Made by a program: the position numbers and the translations under genes. The notes beneath the pieces were generated by a model. The model worked only from the letters and a program-made list of their open reading frames with translations, ran no database searches and was not told the origin of the DNA. From NCBI GenBank assembly GCA_036381335.1, contig DASVCZ010000019.1:1-7466 (forward strand): a stretch of DNA of 7,466 bases, given 5' to 3'. Of this stretch, positions 1-6,224 are shown in pieces. Position 1 is the first letter of the stretch; each line of letters starts with the position of its first letter. This DNA is from DASVCZ01 sp036381335 (GTDB lineage Bacteria; Patescibacteriota; Microgenomatia; UBA1400; PJMF01).

Positions 1-592
1 AGGCATGCCGCATTAAGGCCACACCGCCACCACGAGGCGTGGCGCTAAAAAAAACTAGTTTTTTACCCTTAAAGGCATCAACTTCTTGCTGAAGTAACTC
101 TCTCTGGGCCAGGGGGGTGACCGTCTCGTAGTCTACAAAGGTCAATAAATCATCTGCCACTAGGACTTCGTTCAGCTGATTAATATAGACAGCGGCTACA
201 TTATCTTTATCGAAGTCGTTGGCGACTCGACTAGCTAATACTTGAGGATTATGTTCATCGGCGTAGACTTGGGGCACGATATCAGCTTCTAGCCACAAGC
301 GAGACCGCAGTTCATCTAACGGGGCCTGACTACTGACGCTGATGCCGGCCGCTACCACTTTGCAGTGGAGGGCAGTAGCCTGTGTGGTCAGCCAGTTGAG
401 GATCAGCTCAGCCAGCGAAGCCTTTGCCTCTGGTTCAAGAGAAATCTTGACCGTTTCTTGGCCAAACAAGGCCAACTCAACGTCCGTGGCTGTAATATGG
501 ATGCCGGCAAACGTTGATAAAGGTACATTGAGGTTTTCTACTTGGCGATGGAGGTCGTGGAGCTGGAGGGTGAGTGAAGGTAGTTGCTGCAT
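1..592 (-). CDS. TreT-like GT4 glycosyltransferase, N-terminal part (partial)
   Basis: The frame is open from the ATG at 592 to the left edge, giving 197 codons without a stop; the C-terminal part lies outside the window. The protein begins MQQLPSLTLQLHDL. Residues 1-175 are a soluble mixed alpha/beta region without membrane segments. It is followed by KGKKLVFFSATPRGGGVALM (about 175-194), which matches the start of the GT-B fold in trehalose synthase (TreT)-type family 4 glycosyltransferases, where LkGk-vlhvnsTayGGGVAE carries the glycine-rich nucleotide-sugar loop (here G188-G190). TreT itself joins NDP-glucose and glucose into trehalose, but donor and acceptor cannot be read from this half, so the substrate is open. 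The start is favoured because a strong promoter ends just upstream; the AGG one base before the ATG is too close to act as a Shine-Dalgarno site. The gene is divergent from the helicase gene. I am confident it is a real gene, fairly confident of the superfamily, and unsure of the reaction. Confidence 0.8.
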   Translation of the reverse strand, partial: MQQLPSLTLQLHDLHRQVENLNVPLSTFAGIHITATDVELALFGQETVKISLEPEAKASLAELILNWLTTQATALHCKVVAAGISVSSQAPLDELRSRLWLEADIVPQVYADEHNPQVLASRVANDFDKDNVAAVYINQLNEVLVADDLLTFVDYETVTPLAQRELLQQEVDAFKGKKLVFFSATPRGGGVALMRHA

Positions 593-629
593 ACCTGGTC
601 ATACTACCCAGATAAAGGTCGGGTGTCAA
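592..629 (-). promoter_or_regulatory. Sigma70-type promoter of the glycosyltransferase gene, predicted leaderless
   Basis: Read on the minus strand, a perfect -35 box TTGACA (629-624) is followed by a 17-base spacer (623-607) and a -10 box TAGTAT (606-601). Only eight bases (600-593) separate the -10 box from the ATG at 592. With the usual 6-7 base discriminator, transcription would start at about 594-592, so the mRNA would have essentially no 5' leader. The box match and spacing are seen directly; the transcription start is inferred. Confidence 0.75.
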
Positions 630-634
630 ACCAT

Positions 635-648
635 AATTGGAGCCAATT
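635..648. promoter_or_regulatory. Palindrome midway between the divergent promoters, possible operator
   Basis: AATTGG (635-640) and CCAATT (643-648) are perfect inverted arms with a two-base AG centre. The midpoint, about 641.5, nearly coincides with the midpoint between the two -35 boxes (624-629 and 655-660, about 642). Immediately to the right, ATTGTC occurs twice (646-651 and 654-659), the second copy overlapping the plus-strand -35 box. A dimeric regulator bound here could control both genes. Six-base arms of low-complexity sequence can arise by chance, so the operator role is a guess. Confidence 0.3.
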
Positions 649-654
649 GTCTGA

Positions 655-691
655 TTGTCCCTCCCCAGTGGACATGCTATAACCCCTTTGT
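655..691 (+). promoter_or_regulatory. Extended -10 promoter of the helicase-nuclease gene, predicted leaderless
   Basis: The -35 box is TTGTCC (655-660, four of six consensus bases). It is followed by a 17-base spacer (661-677) and a -10 box TATAAC (678-683), preceded by TGC (675-677), an extended -10 element. The ATG at 692 begins eight bases after the last base of the -10 box, so transcription is expected at about 689-691 and the message would be leaderless or nearly so. No Shine-Dalgarno-like purine run lies upstream of the ATG, which agrees with this. Confidence 0.7.
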
Positions 692-3600
692 ATGGCTAAC
701 TTTCAGGATGTGTACTCGCAGTTAAATGACGCCCAAAAAAGAGCTGTTGATACGATTGATGGCCCGGTGATGGTCATAGCAGGACCTGGCACTGGTAAAA
801 CGCAAGTACTGGCAGCGCGAATTGCTAATATTCTCAAGCAAACTGATACCAATCCATCGTCAATTTTGGCCTTAACTTTTACTGAGTCCGCCGCCAAAAA
901 TATGCGCCAGCGGCTGGTACAAATGATTGGTAAGACCGGCTACTACGTTCAGATTACCACTTTCCACGCTTTTTGTAGTGGTGTCATTCAAACTCACCCG
1001 GAATTTTTTGCTATCGATCGCGACAGTTCACCCTTAACTGACTTAGAGCGTTTTTCATTTTTTGAAGAAATTTTACTGCAGTCGCCTTTAGAAATATTGA
1101 AACCTCTGAATGCCCCTTTGTTTTACTTGCGGGATGTAATGCGAGCCATCTCAGATCTGAAGCGAGAAGGTGTGACTGTCAGTGCTTTTGAACAGCTAGT
1201 GCAAACCAGCCAAACGGAATTGACCGACCGGATTGAAGCTGGCAAAGGTGAAGGCTTAAAAATTGGTAAGCTAGAAATTGAACGCGAGCAAAAGAAAATT
1301 GCCAAGTGGCGAGAGCTGGCTAAAGTCTATGAAGCCTATCAGCTCAAGCTTGGGGATACCCATCGTTATGACTTTGACGACATGATTGCCTTAGTCATGC
1401 AGGGTTTCCAGCAGCATGAACTGCTCCTGCGCGAGTATCAAGAAAATCTTCTCTATTTTTTGGTAGACGAGTACCAAGATACCAATACGGCCCAAAATAT
1501 CATCGTTGATTTGCTGACCTCTTTTTGGGGCGAAGCAGCTAATATCTTTGTGGTGGGCGATCCTAACCAGGCTATCTACCGCTTCCAAGGTGCTTCAGTA
1601 GAAAACGCCTTGAGTTTTATGGATCGGTATCCCAATGCTCAGTTGGTTACCTTAGATATCGGGTATCGTTGCCCGCCTACGATTTATGCCGCTGCCTCAC
1701 AAGTGATTGAAAATAATCAGTTGACCGATACCGTTGGGGCGAGTAGCGCCTCGGTAGGGGCTGGTCTTTTTGATCTGCTCAGTCGGCCCTTAAAAAGTAT
1801 TAAAGCCGACGGTGAGCTAGTCAAAATCTATGAAGCGCCCTCGCAAACGGTAGAGCTGATTTATGTGGCAGAAAGTATCCAAAAATTATTGAAGTCAGGC
1901 ATACCTGCCGAGGAAATTGCGGTTTTGTACCGACACAACCACGATGCCAATGAGCTGTTGGAAGTCTTAGAAAAGTGGAATCTGTCGTATGAAATTGAAG
2001 GTGGGGATAACATTTTAAACGAAGAACATATTCGGCAGTGGCTGACTTTTTTGGGAGTAATTGCAGCTGTGAAACGAGGTCAGGAGCCGGCGGACCTCTA
2101 TCAAGTTATGCTCTATCAGTGGGTAGGAGTGCCCAATTTATTAGCCATGAAGTTGGCTCGCACCGCCGGCCGGTCCGGAGTGGGCTTGAGCGAACTGATT
2201 GCCGGTGGCTACCACTTTTTTCAAGAAAAGTCCTTGGCAAAAGATGTGACCCAGATCGAGTTTCAAGTGGCTGAAAATTTTCTCCAGCAACTCCAAGAGT
2301 GGGCAGTTAAAGATACTCAATTAATCTTCGTCACCTGGTTTGAACAAGTCCTCAAGGAAAGCGGCTACCTCAATTGGATTCTAGAGCAACCTACCAAAAC
2401 CGAGATGTTGATTAACGTCACCTCACTTTTCCGAGAAGTCAAAGCTATGGTCAATCGGTCTCATCACCTTAAAATCCAGGACTTCCTAGAAGTCATTGCC
2501 ACTATGCAAGCTCACGGGATTGTCATTCATCCGGAAGACTTTAATATTAAGGAAAATGCGGTCCACTTATCCACTGTGCATAAAGCTAAAGGTCGTGAGT
2601 GGCAGCACGTCTTCCTCATCCATGTGGTGGATGGCAAGTGGGGCAACACTCAGACTCGCAACTTGCTGCCTTTGCCCGAACACCTGCTCGCTCATACTCG
2701 CTTAGATAAAAAGGAGCAAAATGAAGACGACCGGCGCTTGTTTTACGTAGCTTTAACTCGAGCTAAGAAAAGCATCACTTTAAGCTATCCTCAAACTATC
2801 ATTAGTGAAAATCGGTCGCGCGAAGTAGTCGGGAGTATGTTTCTAGAGGAAGTGAAAAGTGAGAATGCAGAAAGCCAAAAGTTATTCCAAGAAGTGAAAA
2901 CTCAGGACTTACATCTCAAGGCAGATGAATACATGGAACGGTTATTGATGCCAGTTCAAGCTCAAAGTATGGACACCAGCGAAAAAGAATTTTTCAAAAG
3001 TTTGACTTCCAATCTCAAATTATCAGTCACGGCCCTTAATACCTATCTGCGTGACCCTCAGGAATTTATTGATAACGTTTTACTTCGGATTCCGCGGTCA
3101 AAACCGGAACCAATGGCCTTTGGGACGGCTATTCACTTTGCTTTAGAACAACTGTATACCATTTATCAAAAAACGAATGTTTTTCCTACTCTGGAGCAAT
3201 TACTGCAGTTTTATGAAGAGTCGTTGAAGAAAGAGTTACTCACCTCTCAGGATTTTGACCGCCGACTGGCCTACGGCCAAGAAGTGCTGACAGCCTATTA
3301 TCAGCAATTAACGCCCGATTCTAAGCCGCCTGTGTTTGTGGAGCGTTTCTTTGGCACTGGTTGGAGTCGGACTTATCTGGATGACATCCCTTTAACTGGT
3401 CGTATTGACCGCGTAGACTGGCTAGACACGGCTCAGAAAACGGTCAGAGTCATTGATTATAAAACAGGCAAGCATAAATCAGAAAAAATGATCCAAGGAT
3501 TAATTGAGTCGGCTAACCTATCGGCTCGCGAGCGCGAATTGCCGGAGTCAATTCGCGGTCCTTACAAGCGGCAACTCATTTTTTACAAGTTGTTGACCGA

Positions 3601-3790
3601 GCTGGATCCGACTTTTATCCCCACGGTGGAAGAAGCCGTCTTTGAGTTTGTGGAACCTGATAAAAAAAGTGGCAAGATTATCAGTCGGCGATTTAACATT
3701 AGTAATCAGGAGGTTGATGACTTAAAGAAGTTGATCAAAGAGGTGATGACTGAAATTCGAGAACTGAAGTTTCTTACCGCCAGCTCTTAA
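692..3790 (+). CDS. UvrD/Rep-family DNA helicase fused to a RecB-like PD-(D/E)XK nuclease
   Basis: A cytoplasmic ATP-driven 3'-5' DNA helicase with a built-in nuclease, probably acting in recombination or repair of DNA ends (1032 residues). SF1A motifs appear in order: Q motif LNDAQKRAV (11-19); Walker A GPGTGKT (31-37); Ia TFTESAAKNM (62-71); Ic TTFHAFC (89-95); Walker B LVDEYQDTN (257-265); III VVGDPNQAIYRFQGA (287-301); IV LDIGYRCP (321-328, where most relatives have NYRS); V STVHKAKGREW (627-637); VI RRLFYVALTRAKK (681-693). A linker leads to a C-terminal nuclease of about 777-985: LSVTALNTYL, GTAIH (H815), GRIDRVD (D906), VIDYKTGK (D922, K924) and the QxxxY helix (Q961, Y965). This order resembles one subunit of AdnAB or AddAB rather than plain UvrD/PcrA of about 720 residues. 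The nuclease has no Fe-S cysteines: the usual CPxxF is DPQEF at 788-792. The start at 692 sits directly after a promoter. The 3' end overlaps the convergent mannosyltransferase gene. The family assignment is firm; the exact pathway is inferred. Confidence 0.95.
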   Translation: MANFQDVYSQLNDAQKRAVDTIDGPVMVIAGPGTGKTQVLAARIANILKQTDTNPSSILALTFTESAAKNMRQRLVQMIGKTGYYVQITTFHAFCSGVIQTHPEFFAIDRDSSPLTDLERFSFFEEILLQSPLEILKPLNAPLFYLRDVMRAISDLKREGVTVSAFEQLVQTSQTELTDRIEAGKGEGLKIGKLEIEREQKKIAKWRELAKVYEAYQLKLGDTHRYDFDDMIALVMQGFQQHELLLREYQENLLYFLVDEYQDTNTAQNIIVDLLTSFWGEAANIFVVGDPNQAIYRFQGASVENALSFMDRYPNAQLVTLDIGYRCPPTIYAAASQVIENNQLTDTVGASSASVGAGLFDLLSRPLKSIKADGELVKIYEAPSQTVELIYVAESIQKLLKSGIPAEEIAVLYRHNHDANELLEVLEKWNLSYEIEGGDNILNEEHIRQWLTFLGVIAAVKRGQEPADLYQVMLYQWVGVPNLLAMKLARTAGRSGVGLSELIAGGYHFFQEKSLAKDVTQIEFQVAENFLQQLQEWAVKDTQLIFVTWFEQVLKESGYLNWILEQPTKTEMLINVTSLFREVKAMVNRSHHLKIQDFLEVIATMQAHGIVIHPEDFNIKENAVHLSTVHKAKGREWQHVFLIHVVDGKWGNTQTRNLLPLPEHLLAHTRLDKKEQNEDDRRLFYVALTRAKKSITLSYPQTIISENRSREVVGSMFLEEVKSENAESQKLFQEVKTQDLHLKADEYMERLLMPVQAQSMDTSEKEFFKSLTSNLKLSVTALNTYLRDPQEFIDNVLLRIPRSKPEPMAFGTAIHFALEQLYTIYQKTNVFPTLEQLLQFYEESLKKELLTSQDFDRRLAYGQEVLTAYYQQLTPDSKPPVFVERFFGTGWSRTYLDDIPLTGRIDRVDWLDTAQKTVRVIDYKTGKHKSEKMIQGLIESANLSARERELPESIRGPYKRQLIFYKLLTELDPTFIPTVEEAVFEFVEPDKKSGKIISRRFNISNQEVDDLKKLIKEVMTEIRELKFLTASS
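3774..3790. other. Tail-to-tail overlap of two convergent coding sequences
   Basis: The helicase-nuclease stop TAA (3788-3790, plus) lies inside the 3' end of the mannosyltransferase gene, whose stop TAA is at 3776-3774 (minus). The 17 shared bases encode the last residues of both proteins. No hairpin followed by a T-run lies at or beside the junction on either strand, so there is no visible intrinsic terminator and transcripts from the two sides probably overlap as antisense. Confidence 0.9.
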
Positions 3791-5249
3791 TTACAAAATA
3801 CACGTTTTCAGCAAACTCTGTGGGGACAGGCTGGCCGGTCCAGTTAGGATACCACACCAAAAAGCAACACGTAGCAAGCATCACGCATAAAGTGACCACA
3901 ATTTTTCCTACTTGGTAATCTTTAATGTGCAGATTGTGTATCTGATACAGCCAATAAGCTAAGATGATACTCAACAATGGCACTGCCGGGGTGTAATGAT
4001 AAAAAAACATAATCCGGGGCGAAAGTTGCCACGGCAACCAGACCATCAAGTAACTGATGAGTAGGAAAAATAATTGAGGTGAGTCTTTTCGTAAGTGAGG
4101 GGGGGCTTTAGACAAGAAAGTAAGTCCGAGCGAAATGAGTGATCCTACCACCGTTACTCCGCCCAACCAAAAGACCACGGGGTTGCCTAAGGCATAGATA
4201 TTAGCTAGGGTCCCTGGTCCATACTTCACGTAATACCAGACCGGGCGTAGATTGAGAAACCACTCATAAGGGCGAGATTGGTAGCTGTGAGTAGCCTCCA
4301 AGTGAGTTTGATAATGCCATATTTGGCGATGAAGCTGACTGAAATGTGAGACATACCCCTGGTATAGTATGCGATCACCCCACTTGATGACTTCGTAGTA
4401 GCACTGCCCTGGTATATACTCTTGTTGAGAACATACAAGCGATTTGCCTTGGAAGAACATGTGCGCATAACTCAGAACGTACACCACCAACGGCAGGATA
4501 CCTAAAAATAAAAAGGTACTGGCGATTTTAATAGTCAGCTGCTTAGTTGTGAATTGGGTCCGTTGCTTCTTTTGGCGTGTGAAAGGCTGAAACCACTGGA
4601 AAATAGTCCTAGCATGAAAGAACCAGACAATAGCTAAGACAAACAGCCCCGACCACTTTGACCCCATAGCTAGGCCTGCAGATGCTCCAGTCAGGAAGAG
4701 GAGTCGGACGGCGGACTTATCGCGAACGAGGAGAGCTGCTTTAGATTTAGGCTTCTCTGTTTCTTTAGCTCGATATTTCAGATACAGAATCAGCGTCAGT
4801 AATATAAAAAATGTCACATGAATATCATTCATGGCAATGCGAGATTGGGTTAACAACAACCCATCTAGTGAAGCAATAAAGGCCGCCAACAGACCAATTT
4901 CTTCTCGCCATAACTCTTTGGCTAAAATATAGGTTAAATAAATGACTCCCACGCCAAATAAGGCTGAGCTAATCCGCCAACCAAAAGTGTTTTCGCCAAA
5001 GAGCAACATTCCAGCAGCTTGGGTGTACTTTGCTAAAGGTGGATGCAACCAATCGACTGCCGTATCGGGCTCGGGAGCGGGGTTCCACCATTCATACGCC
5101 CACGGATCATTACGGGCTATTAATTTGGCGGTGACTGCGTGATACACCTCGTCAAAAATATACTGTTCGGGCAAGTGAAGATGCCAGACTCGGGTAAAAA
5201 AGGCAAAAGCCAGAATCAGTGGCAGTAAAAACGACGTGTATTTCTTCAT
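3774..5249 (-). CDS. PMT-family (GT39) protein O-mannosyltransferase-like membrane enzyme
   Basis: An integral membrane GT-C glycosyltransferase of 491 residues, about the size of bacterial PMTs. The family transfers mannose from polyprenyl-phosphate-mannose to Ser/Thr of exported proteins on the outer face of the membrane. Supporting motifs are the acidic pair in FDEVYH (D33, E34) of the first outer loop, HPPLAK (69-74), SRIAMNDIHVTFF (136-148), GSKWSGLF (196-203), the loop SYQSRPYEWFLNLRPVWYY (322-340), and the C-terminal PMT signature WLPWQLSPRIMFFYHYTPA (404-422), followed by further membrane helices. Residues 160-180 form a basic, probably cytoplasmic loop. Cys273 and Cys283 lie in an outer-face loop and could form a disulfide. 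The ATG follows the preceding gene's TAG after three bases, with GGGATAGGG just upstream as a weak ribosome site, which implies translational coupling. It is the last gene of the minus-strand cluster. The family is clear; the sugar (mannose or a pentose) is not. Confidence 0.9.
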   Translation of the reverse strand: MKKYTSFLLPLILAFAFFTRVWHLHLPEQYIFDEVYHAVTAKLIARNDPWAYEWWNPAPEPDTAVDWLHPPLAKYTQAAGMLLFGENTFGWRISSALFGVGVIYLTYILAKELWREEIGLLAAFIASLDGLLLTQSRIAMNDIHVTFFILLTLILYLKYRAKETEKPKSKAALLVRDKSAVRLLFLTGASAGLAMGSKWSGLFVLAIVWFFHARTIFQWFQPFTRQKKQRTQFTTKQLTIKIASTFLFLGILPLVVYVLSYAHMFFQGKSLVCSQQEYIPGQCYYEVIKWGDRILYQGYVSHFSQLHRQIWHYQTHLEATHSYQSRPYEWFLNLRPVWYYVKYGPGTLANIYALGNPVVFWLGGVTVVGSLISLGLTFLSKAPPHLRKDSPQLFFLLISYLMVWLPWQLSPRIMFFYHYTPAVPLLSIILAYWLYQIHNLHIKDYQVGKIVVTLCVMLATCCFLVWYPNWTGQPVPTEFAENVYFVIKSWR

Positions 5250-5252
5250 GCC

Positions 5253-6224
5253 CTATCCCAAACCATAAATGGTGATCAAGACAGCTAAGCCAAAGGCAAA
5301 GACCGTCCCTAACAATAAACGATCTCGCAAAAGTACCAATTCAGGTGATTCACCTTCATTATCTTCGTACACTAGTTGTAAATAGCGCATGACCCCAAAA
5401 ATAACAAAAGGCACAGTCAGCATCAATAACTTTTGAGATTGAAGGGTGCGAGGCAAGTAAGAGTAAAAGGTCCCTAAACTGGCATCAGGACGGACAAATT
5501 CATTTTGGAAGGTAAAGAGGGCATACGTCAGCCAAGTAGCATTGGCAAACATGCCGGTGTACTGATCGAGCAGCCGTTCTGAATACCGTCTGAGTGAAGA
5601 ACGAGTATCACCAATGTTTTTACCTTTCAGCAGTGTGCGTTCACTTTGACGTTTACCGACGGCCAAAAAGAGCGATGCCGAAATCACCGTTAATAAAAAC
5701 CAGACACTCATGTGCAAGTTGACGACCACGGCCCCAGCATAGACGCGAATTAGGAAACCAGTAGCAATAGAAATGACGTCTAAGATCGCCACGTGCTTAG
5801 TAAATTTGGCATACACCATTTGCAGAGTAAAGTAGGCGAGGACCATGATGCGGAAAAAGAAAGGTAACCAGAGTGACAAGAAGAAAACTCCAGCCAACAA
5901 GCTAGCTGCTGCAAAAATAGCTACTGGAATAGGCAGTTTGCTAGAGGCAATTGGTCGCTTTCGTTTGAATGGATGGTGCCGGTCGGCGTCGTAATCCAAA
6001 ATATCATTAATGATGTAGACGGAGGACGTGAGCAAACAAAAAATAAAGAAGGCAAAACTAACGATAAAAAAATAGGGTAAGCCAGTTTGATACCGCTCAA
6101 AGAAAAATCCCGAAAAAATCAAGGCTGCATAGACGGCGGCATTTTTAATCCACTGCCGAGGCCGAGCGCTTTTTAAGAGCAGGTAAGGAAGGCTAGAGGT
6201 TATCGTTGTTGCCATTTTGCCCAT
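5253..6224 (-). CDS. Decaprenyl-phosphate phosphoribosyltransferase-like UbiA-family prenyltransferase (DPPR synthase)
   Basis: A polytopic membrane enzyme of 323 residues with about nine hydrophobic segments. Family members move 5-phosphoribose from PRPP onto polyprenyl phosphate, giving the precursor of polyprenyl-phospho-arabinose (mycobacterial Rv3806c). Diagnostic stretches are SARPRQWIKN (19-28); the NDxxDxxxD metal site NDILDYDAD (73-81) continuing into RHHPFKRKRPIA, the arrangement of DPPR synthases rather than quinone-pathway UbiA; the second conserved region FTKHVAILDVISIATGFLIR (141-160); SLFLAVGKRQSE (184-195); and the C-terminal RYLQLVYEDNEG and PELVLLRDRLLL (280-305). All expected acidic residues are present, so it is probably active. 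The start is ambiguous: ATG 6224 (used here) or ATG 6215 (MATTITSSL) overlap the upstream gene by 25 or 16 bases, and neither has a clear ribosome site. It ends TAG three bases before the mannosyltransferase. No DprE1/DprE2 homologue is in the window. Confidence 0.9.
   Translation of the reverse strand: MGKMATTITSSLPYLLLKSARPRQWIKNAAVYAALIFSGFFFERYQTGLPYFFIVSFAFFIFCLLTSSVYIINDILDYDADRHHPFKRKRPIASSKLPIPVAIFAAASLLAGVFFLSLWLPFFFRIMVLAYFTLQMVYAKFTKHVAILDVISIATGFLIRVYAGAVVVNLHMSVWFLLTVISASLFLAVGKRQSERTLLKGKNIGDTRSSLRRYSERLLDQYTGMFANATWLTYALFTFQNEFVRPDASLGTFYSYLPRTLQSQKLLMLTVPFVIFGVMRYLQLVYEDNEGESPELVLLRDRLLLGTVFAFGLAVLITIYGLG

Noticed and set aside
342..725. A 127-codon open frame on the plus strand
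   Set aside because: It is antisense to the recognisable TreT-like glycosyltransferase, crosses the divergent promoter region, and runs into the helicase start in another frame. Its product is low in recognisable structure.
3823..3840. GC-rich inverted repeat (GGAC...GTCC with inner GGC/GCC) as a possible terminator
   Set aside because: The stem has an A-G mismatch and no T-run follows on either strand; it encodes the conserved C-terminal part of the mannosyltransferase.
4099..4105. Run of seven G (C on the coding strand) inside the mannosyltransferase gene, and a run of six at 112-117, as possible phase-variation tracts
   Set aside because: Both runs are short, both frames are intact, and the codons (Ala-Pro-Pro in the first) fit normal coding. 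No sign of slippage.
4942..5142. A 66-codon open frame on the plus strand
   Set aside because: It is wholly antisense to conserved PMT motifs (HPPLAK region) and has no promoter or ribosome site of its own.
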